The notes under the pieces are model-generated. The model was not told the origin of the DNA. It did no database searches and saw nothing but the letters and a program-made list of their open reading frames with translations. 64,000 bases of DNA from DASRTE01 sp035656095 (lineage in GTDB: Bacteria; Actinomycetota; Actinomycetes; Jiangellales; Jiangellaceae), in contig DASRTE010000192.1 in NCBI GenBank assembly GCA_035656095.1, forward strand, positions 1-64,000, in the 5' to 3' direction. This document shows, piece by piece, positions 8,406-16,938 of the stretch. The stretch's first letter is position 1, and each line of letters opens with the position of its first letter. Both the position numbers and the translations under genes were made by a program.

Positions 8406-9756
8406 CCCCGTGACGGCCGCTCGACCCACCGCACGCGAGCTCCCCTTGCGGCGCCGGCTGTGGCGGAACTGGGCCCGCACCGTCGAGGGACGTCCAGCGC
8501 GGATTGTCGTGCCAGCCGACGCCGCCGAGGTGGCCGCGACCCTGGTCGCTGCGGGCCGCGAAGGCCTGCGGGTCAAGCCGGTCGGCTCGGGGCACAGCTT
8601 CACGCCGGTCGCGCTCACCGACGGTGTGCAGATACGACTCGACCGGCTCACCGGCATCCTCGACGTCGACGTCGACCCGGCCACCGGTCGCGGCCTGGCG
8701 ACCGTCGCCGCCGGCACGCCCATGCACGCCTTCAACGCGGAGCTGGCCCGGCACGGGCTCGGCCTGGCCACCATGGGCGACATCGCCGTCCAGACCGTGT
8801 CCGGCGCGGTCGCGACCGGCACCCACGGAACCGGGCGTGACGTCGCCGGGCTCGCCGCCCAGGTCGCGGCCCTCGAGATCGCCCTGCCCGACGGATCGCT
8901 GGTCCAGTGCTCGGCCGACCGCGAGCCCGACCTGTTCCAGGCGGCGCGGCTCGGCCTCGGCGCCCTGGGCGTGGTCACGACACTCACCTTCCAGGTCGAG
9001 CCCGCCATCCGGCTCCACGCCGTCGACGAGCGCGGCAGCCTCACCGAGATCCTGGACCGCTTCGACGAGTACGCAGCCGGCGAGCACGTCGACGTCCACT
9101 GGCTGCCCTTCACCGACACTGTCCAGCTCAAACGCAACCGCCGAACCACCGAACCGGCCCGCCCGCTCGGTCGGTTCCGGGCCTGGTGGGAAGGCGACGT
9201 CCTCGAGAACCTGGGCGTCGGGCTGGTGCAGCGCGTCACTCGGGCCGTCCCACGGTGGACCGCACCGGTAAACCGCGCCGCCGGCGGGCTGATCTCGCGG
9301 CGCGACTACATCGACGCCGCCCCCGCGGTGTTCACGAGCATCCGGCGGGTGCGATTCCACGAGATGGAGTACGCGCTGCCCCGCAGCGTGGCTGTCGCGG
9401 CGCTACGGGAACTGCGCCGGATCACGGACGAGGGACCATGGCGCGTCGCATTCCCGGTCCAGGTCCGGCTGGCTCCGGCCGACGATGTCTGGCTGTCCAC
9501 GGCGTACGGACGCGACACCGTGTACGTCGCATGCCACGCCTACCCGCGCACCGACTACCAGGGCTGGTTCGCCGCCGCCGAGAGCCTGTTCGTCGCCTAC
9601 GGAGGTCGCCCGCACTGGGGCAAGCTCCACACCTGCGATCTCGCCTACATCAGGGAGGTGTACCCGCGCTTCGACGAGTTCCGTGCCGTCCGGGACCGGG
9701 TCGACCCCGACCGGCTGATGGCGAACGGCTACCTGCACCGGGTGCTCGGCCCGTGA
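8392..9756 (+). CDS. D-arabinono-1,4-lactone oxidase-type FAD oxidase
   Basis: The 454-residue protein has an N-terminal FAD-binding (vanillyl-alcohol-oxidase type) domain with VGSGHSFTPVAL; the His at residue 68 is at the position that carries covalent FAD in alditol and aldonolactone oxidases. ATGTHGTGRD and GLGALGVVTTLTFQVEP follow. The C-terminal ALO domain ends with HWGKLHTCDLAYI and DPDRLMANGYL. It oxidises sugar lactones or alditols with O2. The GTG start given overlaps the MFS gene by 14 bp; a second in-frame GTG at 8410 lies just after the MFS stop and is equally possible. Confidence 0.88.
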   Translation: MRAYDPVTAARPTARELPLRRRLWRNWARTVEGRPARIVVPADAAEVAATLVAAGREGLRVKPVGSGHSFTPVALTDGVQIRLDRLTGILDVDVDPATGRGLATVAAGTPMHAFNAELARHGLGLATMGDIAVQTVSGAVATGTHGTGRDVAGLAAQVAALEIALPDGSLVQCSADREPDLFQAARLGLGALGVVTTLTFQVEPAIRLHAVDERGSLTEILDRFDEYAAGEHVDVHWLPFTDTVQLKRNRRTTEPARPLGRFRAWWEGDVLENLGVGLVQRVTRAVPRWTAPVNRAAGGLISRRDYIDAAPAVFTSIRRVRFHEMEYALPRSVAVAALRELRRITDEGPWRVAFPVQVRLAPADDVWLSTAYGRDTVYVACHAYPRTDYQGWFAAAESLFVAYGGRPHWGKLHTCDLAYIREVYPRFDEFRAVRDRVDPDRLMANGYLHRVLGP

Positions 9757-9865
9757 CGTCGGCGCGAAGAACCCCGAAGGTTTCCCAGCGCGTCCCGGCA
9801 TGGCGGCTTGGTCCGGTGGGTCGGCCGGGTGACGATGGGCTCAGCCGTGCACGGGAGGTGCGAGG

Positions 9866-10942
9866 ATGCGGGAGCTGCGACTGGTCGCGATGAGCGAGAA
9901 CGGCACGCACCTCGTCCTCCGCACCGATGGGGAGGACTCCCCCTTCGCCCTGCCGATCGACGAACGCCTCCACGCTGCCATGCGTGGCGACCGTGCCCGC
10001 CTGGGGCAGCTGGAGATCCAGATGGACAGTCAACTCCGACCACGCGACATCCAGGCCCGGGTGCGGGCCGGCGAGAGCGTCGAGTCCGTGGCCGCCGCCG
10101 CAGCCGTGCCGCTCGACAAGGTCCTGCGCTATGCCGGCCCGGTGCTCGCCGAGCGCGAGCACATCGCCGGGCGCGCTCGCCGGGCAACGGTCCGACGGGC
10201 GGGCGGCGACCCGTCGGCGCCCGAACTCGAGGTCGCGGTGTCGCAGTGGGTCGGGAGTTCCACGGTCGACCCCGACGACGTGGTGTGGGACGCCTGGCGG
10301 CGCGACGACGGACGATGGCAGGTCGAGGCGTCGTGGCCGGACGGCTCGGATGTGCGCTCGGCCCGATTCGCCTTCGACCCTGCCGGCCGCTCGGTGGCTC
10401 CCGACGACGACGAGGCGCGCGCGATCTCCGGGGACCGGATGCCGGAGCCCGACCTGCCGGCCGGACCCGCCCGGCTCTCGGTCGTGGGCCGCTCCGTCGC
10501 CGACCTTCCACCCGACGACGATGCCGATGACCTCGTGGCACCGGAAGCGGCGGCCGCCGACGACAACGGCTCCGGCGACGAGCGCGACCCGGCCGACGAC
10601 GAGCCGACCGGGCCGCTGCCGGTGACCCGCCGTCCTCGCCGTGACGCGCCGCGCAGTGGTCGTGGCGAGCGGCGGCGCACCGCCGCCCACCCGGACGAGC
10701 CGCGCACCGATCCCTGGGCCCAGCCGACGTGGTCCGGCGACGCCGACAGCGACCGGCTCCGGCTCACCGACATCGCCAACCGGGTCGAGGTGGACGACGG
10801 CGCTCCCGCGACCGACAACGGTTTCGACCCTGGGCAGGCGGCCGGCACCGCCGGGAAGCGACCCGCGTCCTCGCGCTCCCGTCGGCCCACCGTGCCGAGC
10901 TGGGACGAGATCATGTTTGGCCGCCGGCGTAAGCCGGACTGA
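9866..10942 (+). CDS. sepH: Septation protein SepH (DUF3071)
   Basis: The N-terminus, MRELRLVAMSENGTHLVL followed by FALPIDERLHAAMRGD and a helix-turn-helix-like segment (RPRDIQARVRAGESVESVAAAA), is the signature of SepH, an actinobacterial cell-division protein that stimulates FtsZ assembly. The central part (residues 105-170) keeps the conserved VSQWVG and DDGRWQVEASW segments. The C-terminal half is acidic, low-complexity and probably disordered, ending in the conserved RPTVPSWDEIMFGRR motif. A strong GGGAGG precedes the ATG. It stands alone, transcribed rightwards. Confidence 0.9.
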   Translation: MRELRLVAMSENGTHLVLRTDGEDSPFALPIDERLHAAMRGDRARLGQLEIQMDSQLRPRDIQARVRAGESVESVAAAAAVPLDKVLRYAGPVLAEREHIAGRARRATVRRAGGDPSAPELEVAVSQWVGSSTVDPDDVVWDAWRRDDGRWQVEASWPDGSDVRSARFAFDPAGRSVAPDDDEARAISGDRMPEPDLPAGPARLSVVGRSVADLPPDDDADDLVAPEAAAADDNGSGDERDPADDEPTGPLPVTRRPRRDAPRSGRGERRRTAAHPDEPRTDPWAQPTWSGDADSDRLRLTDIANRVEVDDGAPATDNGFDPGQAAGTAGKRPASSRSRRPTVPSWDEIMFGRRRKPD

Positions 10943-11364
10943 CCCGGATCCTCCCGTCCCGACGTATCAGCAGGCCGGCCGCCCGCTCTCTACGGGTGGA
11001 TGCGTGAGCGTCCCGCGGTCGGGCCAGCCGTCCGTCGTCGGTCCGGACATCGGAGGTCATGGTGACGTCTCTGCGACGCTCCGTGCTCGCCGGCGCCGGC
11101 GCCGACGCGGTCGACGTCTCCGACCGTGAGCGGGCCCATCGTCGGGACCGCGTCGTCCAGATTCTCGCGGTTCGATGGCGGCGGCGGGGGCGGCGAATCC
11201 TCGTCCGTCCGCTGTAAGGGGCCGGCCATGAGGTCTGCGATCACGGGGGGTGGCGGGTGCGTCGGCGCCGCTGCACGGCGGTCGCCGTGGAGCGAGCCCG
11301 GGGGCGCGCACCCGCCACTGACGGCTTTGCCATCGCTGCCTGGTTTGACCGGTATGGTCGGAGC
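10943..11364. other. Mostly gene-free stretch upstream of the sigma factor gene
   Basis: About 420 bases with no recognised gene. The plus strand holds one short basic reading frame (11059-11217, listed separately). The minus strand has an overlapping Pro-rich frame with a run of six prolines that I judge spurious. No T-tract terminator for sepH is apparent. Confidence 0.4.
11059..11217 (+). CDS. Possible small basic protein (52 aa), doubtful
   Basis: ATG or GTG starts at 11059/11062 follow GGAGG closely; the GTG has the better spacing. The frame encodes about 52 residues ending in an Arg-rich tail (RWRRRGRRILVRPL). The first half has GC-rich third positions, the second half less so. I recognise no family. 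It may be chance or a remnant. Confidence 0.25.
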   Translation: MVTSLRRSVLAGAGADAVDVSDRERAHRRDRVVQILAVRWRRRGRRILVRPL

Positions 11365-11919
11365 GTGGCCGACCCGTCGACCAGCGACCTGCTCCGCGAC
11401 GCCGCCGGAGGCGACCAGCGGGCGTGGGACCACCTGGTCGAGCGCTACTCGCGGCTGGTCTGGGCCGTCACGCGTGGCCACCGGCTGGCCTACGCCGACT
11501 CCGCCGACGTCTTCCAGACCACGTGGCTACGACTGGTCGAGCACCTGGGTCAACTGCGGGATCCCGAACACCTCGCCGGCTGGCTGTCCACCACCGCCCG
11601 CCACGAGTGCCTTCGGGTGCTGCGCATGGGCCGCCGGGAACGTCCCGACGAGGACGTCGCCGCCGGCGCCGACCCGCAGTGGTCGGCCGGGCCCGGTCCC
11701 GAGGCGGCGCTGCTGGTGGACGAGGAGCGGGCGACCGTGGCGGCGGCCTTCGCCCGGCTGTCCGAACGGTGCCAAGCGTTGTTGCGACTCGTCGTGGCCG
11801 AACCTGGGCTCTCCTACACCGAGATCTCACTGGCGCTCGGTGTTCCGGTGGGAAGCATCGGACCGACGCGCGGCCGGTGCCTCCGTCAGCTCAAGGACCT
11901 CCTCGGGGAGCGTGGATGA
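11365..11919 (+). CDS. RNA polymerase sigma-70 family (ECF-like) sigma factor
   Basis: The 184-residue protein contains sigma region 2 (AWDHLVERYSRLVWAVTRG, ADVFQTTWLRLVEHLGQL) and region 4 (AFARLSERCQALLRLVVAE, LSYTEISLALGVPVGSIG). The latter is the HTH that reads the -35 box. GTG at 11365 is preferred over longer frames because family similarity begins there and GGTCGGAG precedes it. The stop overlaps the next ATG (ATGA). In other actinomycetes similar sigma genes sit beside a small partner and a CHAT-domain protein; no CHAT gene follows here. Confidence 0.82.
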   Translation: MADPSTSDLLRDAAGGDQRAWDHLVERYSRLVWAVTRGHRLAYADSADVFQTTWLRLVEHLGQLRDPEHLAGWLSTTARHECLRVLRMGRRERPDEDVAAGADPQWSAGPGPEAALLVDEERATVAAAFARLSERCQALLRLVVAEPGLSYTEISLALGVPVGSIGPTRGRCLRQLKDLLGERG

Positions 11920-12395
11920 CGATGGCTGAGATCGAGCCCGCCGACCGCGAGTTCCTCACCCTGCTGCGTGGCGTGCTCGAGGAGATCGACCCGGTGCCCG
12001 CTCCGCTCGTCGAGGCCGCCCGGGCCGGCTTCACGTGGCGCACCGTCGACGCCGAACTTGCCGAGCTCACCGCCGACTCCGTCCTCGACGGCGCCGCCGT
12101 GCGGGCCTCGGACGCACCCCGACTGTTGACGTTCACCGCCGGCGCCGTCTCTCTCGTGGTCGAGGTCGCCGCGCCCACCACCCGTGTGGGCGATGTCGCA
12201 CGTCGGCTGATCGGCCAGATCGTCGGCCCTCGCCCGGCCGAGGTCGAGGTCCGCCACGCCGACGGATCGCTGACGGTCCCGACCGACGACTACGGTCGCT
12301 TCCGGGCCGCGCCGGTTCCGCCGGGTCCGGTGAGCCTCGCCCTGCGCTTCGCCGGCCGCCGGCCTCCGCTCGTGACCAGTTGGGTCACCGTCTGA
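11916..12395 (+). CDS. Sigma-factor-coupled hypothetical protein
   Basis: The 159-residue protein is translationally coupled to the sigma gene by ATGA. It starts MTMAEIEPADREFLTLLRGV and has an acidic helical N-terminal part (residues 5-50), then an all-beta C-terminal half ending in PPGPVSLALRFAGRRPPLVTSWVTV, like carboxypeptidase-regulatory or transthyretin-like folds. There is no signal peptide or membrane segment. By position it may modulate the sigma factor, but no anti-sigma motif (HXXXCXXC) is present. Its end lies 10 bp before a long inverted repeat. Confidence 0.7.
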   Translation: MTMAEIEPADREFLTLLRGVLEEIDPVPAPLVEAARAGFTWRTVDAELAELTADSVLDGAAVRASDAPRLLTFTAGAVSLVVEVAAPTTRVGDVARRLIGQIVGPRPAEVEVRHADGSLTVPTDDYGRFRAAPVPPGPVSLALRFAGRRPPLVTSWVTV

Positions 12396-12405
12396 GAACG
12401 CACCG

Positions 12406-12497
12406 CAGAATGATCACGTTAAGAGGGTGTCTGGGCCCGATGCCAGCTCTGCAGGCCTGGCAACGGGGGGACACACCCTCTTAACGTGATCATTCTG
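12406..12497. repeat. Nested inverted repeat, type TGATCACGTT (copy 1)
   Basis: A 25-bp perfect inverted repeat (12406-12430 and 12473-12497) carries CAGAATGATCACGTT at its outer end. It encloses 42 bp with a second 6-bp inverted repeat (TGCCAG 12441-12446, CTGGCA 12457-12462). The arms are AT-richer than the flanks. The 92-bp element sits between two convergent genes. Its end sequence TGATCACGTT is shared with the 86-bp element at 41757-41842. It could act as a two-way terminator or be a miniature mobile element; no transposase is nearby. Confidence 0.85.
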
Positions 12498-12502
12498 GAG
12501 TC

Positions 12503-13636
12503 TCAGCCTTCCGATACCAGGAGCGGCACGAGCATCTCGTCGGCGGTGAGCGCACCATGCAGGCCGATCAACGACGCCTCGATCGGGAAGACGCTGCGCA
12601 TCTCGACGGCGCAGTCGCCCCCCACCGAGGCGACCACGTCGCCGATGCGGTCGAGCACCCGCGCCTCGACGGCACCGAACCAGCCCGCGGTGACGGCATC
12701 CTCGCGTGAGAACACGTCGGCGCGCCCACCGAGGACACTTCGCCACCGGACGAGCACGTCGTTCTCCGCGCCGGGTTCGGTGTAGACGTGCCGGAACCTG
12801 GCCTCCCCACCGACCAGGGCGACGCCGTCGCGCAGCTCCGGGAGGTCGTCGACGTCCACCCTGCTGTCGGGCCCGACGTCGACCATGCCGTGGTCGGCAG
12901 TGACGACCAGGGCCGTGCCGGGCGGCAGCGACTCGTCCAGCTCCTCGGCGAACCGGTCGACGATGGCCAGCTGGTGCCGCCAGGCCGCCGACGCGCAGCC
13001 TGCCTTGTGTCCGGTGAAGTCGAGGTCACCGTCGTAGACGTAGACCAGGGCCGGTTCCTCGGCGGCGCCGACCGCCGCGGCCGCGACCCGCTCGCCCAGG
13101 CTGTCGGCGCCTCGGAAGCCAGGGCCGCGCAGCCCCACCGTCGTCAGACCCGACGTGCGGAACCGGCGCTGACCGACGATCGTGACCGCCACCCCCGCGC
13201 GGCCGGCCCGCTCGAAGACCGTGGGATGCGGTTGGTAGGCCACCGGGTCGACCGACGGGTTCCACTTGAGGGCGTTCAGCAGCTCCGTCGTCCCCGGCAG
13301 CCGTGTCGTGTAGCCGAGAACGCCGTGGCGCCCCGGCGGCAGGCCGGTGCCGAAGCTGGTCAGGCTGGTCGCCGTCGTCGTCGGGCTGCCAACGGTGATG
13401 GCCCGCCCGGACAGGGACGCCAGGAACGGGGCCTGCGCCTGGTGCGACCGCAACAGGTTCCAGCCGAGACCGTCGATCAGCAGGACGCAGTACCGCCGGG
13501 CGGGCGGCAGTCCGAGCAGATCGTGCTCGCCGGTGACGCCGAGTGCGCCCAGCACGGAGGGCAGGAGATCGGTCAGCGACGCCTCGCCGTAGCGCGGCAG
13601 GACCAGTGCGTCGGAGGGCTGCCCGAGCCGGCTCAC
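12503..13636 (-). CDS. Alkaline phosphatase / nucleotide pyrophosphatase superfamily protein
   Basis: The 377-residue protein belongs to the phosphodiesterase-type alkaline phosphatase superfamily. Seen are RRYCVLLIDGLGWNLLR (first metal Asp), PTTTATSLTSFGTG with the nucleophilic Thr, GTTELLNALKW, and ALVVTADHGMVDVG with the metal-binding DH pair. A signal peptide is not evident. Such proteins hydrolyse nucleotide or phosphonate esters; the substrate is unknown. The GTG start overlaps the DUF5998 stop (GTGA), so it is second in a leftward pair. The 3' end abuts the long inverted repeat. Confidence 0.85.
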   Translation of the reverse strand: MSRLGQPSDALVLPRYGEASLTDLLPSVLGALGVTGEHDLLGLPPARRYCVLLIDGLGWNLLRSHQAQAPFLASLSGRAITVGSPTTTATSLTSFGTGLPPGRHGVLGYTTRLPGTTELLNALKWNPSVDPVAYQPHPTVFERAGRAGVAVTIVGQRRFRTSGLTTVGLRGPGFRGADSLGERVAAAAVGAAEEPALVYVYDGDLDFTGHKAGCASAAWRHQLAIVDRFAEELDESLPPGTALVVTADHGMVDVGPDSRVDVDDLPELRDGVALVGGEARFRHVYTEPGAENDVLVRWRSVLGGRADVFSREDAVTAGWFGAVEARVLDRIGDVVASVGGDCAVEMRSVFPIEASLIGLHGALTADEMLVPLLVSEG

Positions 13637-14214
13637 CGCACCTGCACGGTTGCCGCCGAGAGCGTCCGGGCGAAGGTGAGCATGTCCTCGACCCGGCTCC
13701 CCCCGTCGGCAGCCTCGCTGACCCGCAACGAGAAGTCGTCGGAGGTGAGCGCACCGGTGTAGCCGTGGTCGGCCTCGCAGTCGGGGTCGCCGCAACCGGC
13801 CGGCTCGAGATCGACCCGGCTCATCGCTCCCCAGCCCACCGTGAGCACGACCTCGCGGGCCGGGTCTCCGGTCTGGTACGACGCCGGCGAGGTGACCGTG
13901 CGGCTGACCACGACGGACGAGACCCGGTCGAGCGGCACGGCCTCCGTGGAGGTCGTGGCGTACGGCAGTGGGTGGCTCTCGTCCGACGGGTACTCGTCGG
14001 TGTGCCCGACCACGAGGCGGGTCGGCGTGAGCACGAGGACGCTGACGTGGCGACGTAGCTCGTCGCGGTCGAAGTGGGGTTCGTGGTGCACGACGTAGGA
14101 GTGGACGGGCTCGCCCGCCAGCGCGGTCTCGAGGGTGTCCGCGACCAGGTTGGGGTAGTAGCCCGCCTGCTGGATGGCCAGGCGAAGCCCATCACGGGTG
14201 CCGGTGTCCGCCAT
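13633..14214 (-). CDS. DUF5998 family protein
   Basis: This 193-residue conserved actinobacterial protein of unknown function starts LRLAIQQAGYYPNLVADTLETALAGEPV and has the family's HHEPHFDRDELRRHVSVLVLTPTRL block and a Cys-containing GCGDPDCEADHGYTG loop near residue 140. No membrane segments are present. It is upstream of, and overlaps, the phosphatase gene, an arrangement I recall from other actinomycetes. AAGGATGAGG just upstream of the ATG could serve as ribosome site or as a -10 element. Confidence 0.85.
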   Translation of the reverse strand: MADTGTRDGLRLAIQQAGYYPNLVADTLETALAGEPVHSYVVHHEPHFDRDELRRHVSVLVLTPTRLVVGHTDEYPSDESHPLPYATTSTEAVPLDRVSSVVVSRTVTSPASYQTGDPAREVVLTVGWGAMSRVDLEPAGCGDPDCEADHGYTGALTSDDFSLRVSEAADGGSRVEDMLTFARTLSAATVQVR

Positions 14215-14235
14215 GGCCTCATCCTTGCACGCGGG

Positions 14236-16902
14236 TCAGGCCAACCGCCTCGTGTACCAGGTCGATCGGGGGTCCGGAGTCGCCACGTGGGCGGACGCGT
14301 TGACGACGGCGAGTCCCTCCGTTCCCACGAGCACAGGCCCGAGCTCGACGTCGGCGACCTCGGGAAGGTCGTCGATGAGCCGGGAGACGCGGTGCAGGAG
14401 GTCCTCGACCGCCCGCACGTCCGCCATCGCTCCCCCGCGGTAGCCGAGCAGCAGGGGCGCCGCCTTGATCTCCCGCACCATCGCGGCGGCGTCGACGTCG
14501 GTCAACGGCGGAATCCGGTACGAGCGGTCACCGAGCAACTCGGTCGTCACGCCGGACACCCCGAACGACACCACGGGGCCGAACAGCGCGTCCTCCTGGG
14601 CCCGGACGGTCACGGGGACGCCCGGCGGTGCCATCGGCTGTACGACGCACCCGGCCGTGGCCGGATCCGTAAGCGTGCGGCACATGGTGGCCCACGCGTC
14701 GCGCATCTCGTCGGGGGTGTCGATGTTGCGCCAGACGTCGGCGAGATCGGGGCGGTGGCGCAGGTGCGGTGCGGTCGCCTTGAGCACCACGGTCCACCCC
14801 AGCCGCTCACCGGCCCGAACGGCGTCGTCGACCGTCGCCACGGGCACCATCTCCAGCAAGGTGATCCCGTAGCTCGCCAGCAGTTCCGACAGGGCCGGCC
14901 CTTCGAGTGGGCCACCACCGGGTCGCCCCGCACGTTCGGCGGCGACCAGCTTCCGGGCGGTCTCGGCATCGCATCCGTCGATCACCGGCACGTCACCCCG
15001 TGGCCGGACCCGCCACTGCGCGTACGACGTCACGTGCGCCAGCGCCCGTGCCGCCTCTTCCGGTGACGGATAGGACGGCACCGATCCACGGCCCGGGACG
15101 CCGCGGTCGTCGAGCAGGCGCAACGCCTCCGGCACGCCCCCGCTGCCGAGGAACGTGGTCACCACCGGCTTGGTGCCGGGTGCGGCCACGGCCGCCAGCA
15201 CGCGGGCCACCTCCTCGGCCCGGCCGGACTCCAGGGTCGGCACATACACCACCACGACCGAGTCGACGCCGGGGTCGTCGACGAGTCGGGTGAGCGCCTG
15301 CTCGAAGTCGGCCGCGGTGGCCCTGGGACCGAGGTCGTCCGGCGCTCCGACGACCTCAAGGCCCGCGGCAGCGGCCGCATCCGCCGCGAGAAGTCCCAAC
15401 GAGTCGGAGTTGCCGACCACGGCGACTCTCGGTCCCGCCGGCAGCGGCTGGAGGGCGAGCGCCTGCGCGACGTCGAACATCTCGGCCAGCGTGTCGACGC
15501 GGATCACGCCGGACTGACGGAACATGGCGTCGAGCGCGGCGACCGGTGTGTCGGTGACGCGCACGGTGTGCCCGAGCGGCACGCCCTGCGTCGACCGCCC
15601 GCTCTTCACGGCGACCACCGGTTTCTCGGCCGCGACCATGCGAGCGAGGCGAGCGAACTTGCGTGGGTTGCCCAGCGACTCGAGATAGAGCAGCACGACC
15701 TCGGTGGCCGGGTCGTCGTACCAGTACTGGAGCAGGTCGTTGCCCGACACGTCGGCCCGGTTTCCCGCAGAGACGAACGTCGACAGGCCCAGACCGCGCG
15801 CCGCCACGGCTTCGAGGATGGCGATGCCCAGAGCACCGGACTGGGAGAAGAATCCCACCCGGCCCGGCGGCGGCACGACCGGCGCCATCGACGCGTTGAG
15901 TGAGTACGCGGGATCGGTGTTGACGATCCCCAGGCAGTTGGGCCCGACGACGCGCATGCCGTGCGACCGCGCGATGCGGACCAGTTCGCCCTGCCGTTCC
16001 CGGCCGTCCGGGCCGGTCTCGGCGAAGCCGGCAGACACGACCACCAGCCCCTTCACCCCTCGCGCCGCACAGTCGAGCACCACATCCGCCACGGCATCGG
16101 CGGGCACTGCCACCAGGGCGAGATCGACCTCGCCCGGCACGTCGCGGACGGTCGGGTAGGCCGGCACGCCGGACACCGCCGTGGCGTCCGGGTTGACCGC
16201 GTACACCGGACCGGTGAAGCCGCCGCGGACCAGGTTCCGCACCAGCGCGTGCCCGACCTTGTCCCGCGACCGGCTGGCCCCGATCACCGCGACCGAGCGT
16301 GGGGTGAGCAGCCGCTGGATCGAGCGGGCCTCCGCTCGGTGCTCGCGGGCGGTCATCACATCGATCGAGTCGTCGGTCGGGCGGATCTCGAACTCGACGT
16401 GGACGATGCCGTCGGTCAGCCGGCTGGCAATCGTGTAACCGGCCTCGCTGAAGACGGTGATCATCTTGTGGTTGTGAGGCAGTACCTCGGCGACGAATCT
16501 GCCGATGCCACGCTCGCGGGCGGCTTGGGCCAGGTGCTCGAGCAGGACGCTGCCGACGCCTCGGCCCTGGTGATCGTCTTCGACCAGGAAGGCGACCTCA
16601 GCCTGGCCCGCGTCGATCCGCTCGTATCGGCCCACGGCGATCATCTCGTCGCCGATCAGCACGATGAGCGCGACCCGGTCGGTGTGGTCGACCTGGGTGA
16701 AGGTCTCCACGTCCCGGGGGGACAGCGTCGGATACGGGACGAAGAACCGGAAGTACTTCGAATCGTCGCTGACCCGCCCGTAGAACTCGACCAAGCGGTC
16801 GGCGTCGTCGGGACGGATCGGCCTCAGGTGTGCCGTCGCCCCGTCGGACAGCACGACGTCGGCCTCCCAGTGCGCCGGGTACGGCGCGACGGGCCCGTCC
16901 AC
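14236..16902 (-). CDS. GNAT acetyltransferase fused to NDP-forming acyl-CoA synthetase-like domains (Pat type)
   Basis: The protein has 888 residues. The order is an N-terminal GNAT domain (about 20-180, with FLVEDDHQGRGVGSVLLEHL as the acetyl-CoA site), a CoA-binding Rossmann domain (PRSVAVIGASR, near 205), succinyl-CoA-ligase-like domains (VGPNCLGIVNT, FFSQSGALG), and a C-terminal ATP-grasp domain (from about 690, LLASYGITLLEM). This matches actinobacterial Pat lysine acetyltransferases such as Streptomyces PatA, which modify acyl-CoA synthetases. Whether the synthetase part is active cannot be judged. TACTGT lies seven bases before the GTG start. Confidence 0.88.
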   Translation of the reverse strand: MDGPVAPYPAHWEADVVLSDGATAHLRPIRPDDADRLVEFYGRVSDDSKYFRFFVPYPTLSPRDVETFTQVDHTDRVALIVLIGDEMIAVGRYERIDAGQAEVAFLVEDDHQGRGVGSVLLEHLAQAARERGIGRFVAEVLPHNHKMITVFSEAGYTIASRLTDGIVHVEFEIRPTDDSIDVMTAREHRAEARSIQRLLTPRSVAVIGASRSRDKVGHALVRNLVRGGFTGPVYAVNPDATAVSGVPAYPTVRDVPGEVDLALVAVPADAVADVVLDCAARGVKGLVVVSAGFAETGPDGRERQGELVRIARSHGMRVVGPNCLGIVNTDPAYSLNASMAPVVPPPGRVGFFSQSGALGIAILEAVAARGLGLSTFVSAGNRADVSGNDLLQYWYDDPATEVVLLYLESLGNPRKFARLARMVAAEKPVVAVKSGRSTQGVPLGHTVRVTDTPVAALDAMFRQSGVIRVDTLAEMFDVAQALALQPLPAGPRVAVVGNSDSLGLLAADAAAAAGLEVVGAPDDLGPRATAADFEQALTRLVDDPGVDSVVVVYVPTLESGRAEEVARVLAAVAAPGTKPVVTTFLGSGGVPEALRLLDDRGVPGRGSVPSYPSPEEAARALAHVTSYAQWRVRPRGDVPVIDGCDAETARKLVAAERAGRPGGGPLEGPALSELLASYGITLLEMVPVATVDDAVRAGERLGWTVVLKATAPHLRHRPDLADVWRNIDTPDEMRDAWATMCRTLTDPATAGCVVQPMAPPGVPVTVRAQEDALFGPVVSFGVSGVTTELLGDRSYRIPPLTDVDAAAMVREIKAAPLLLGYRGGAMADVRAVEDLLHRVSRLIDDLPEVADVELGPVLVGTEGLAVVNASAHVATPDPRSTWYTRRLA

Positions 16903-16909
16903 GGCACCG

Positions 16910-16915
16910 ACAGTA
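16910..16915 (-). promoter_or_regulatory. -10 element of a probable leaderless promoter
   Basis: On the minus strand TACTGT is followed by seven bases and the GTG of the GNAT-synthetase gene, with no Shine-Dalgarno between. No clear -35 is seen. Confidence 0.4.
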
Positions 16916-16938
16916 GCCGCTCGGCTCCGGTCCCGAGG

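Noticed and set aside
10990..11229. Pro-rich minus-strand frame (run of six prolines) between sepH and the sigma gene
   Set aside because: The proline run is the complement of a GGC/GGG repeat. There is no ribosome site or family similarity, and the frame continues into the sigma gene antisense.
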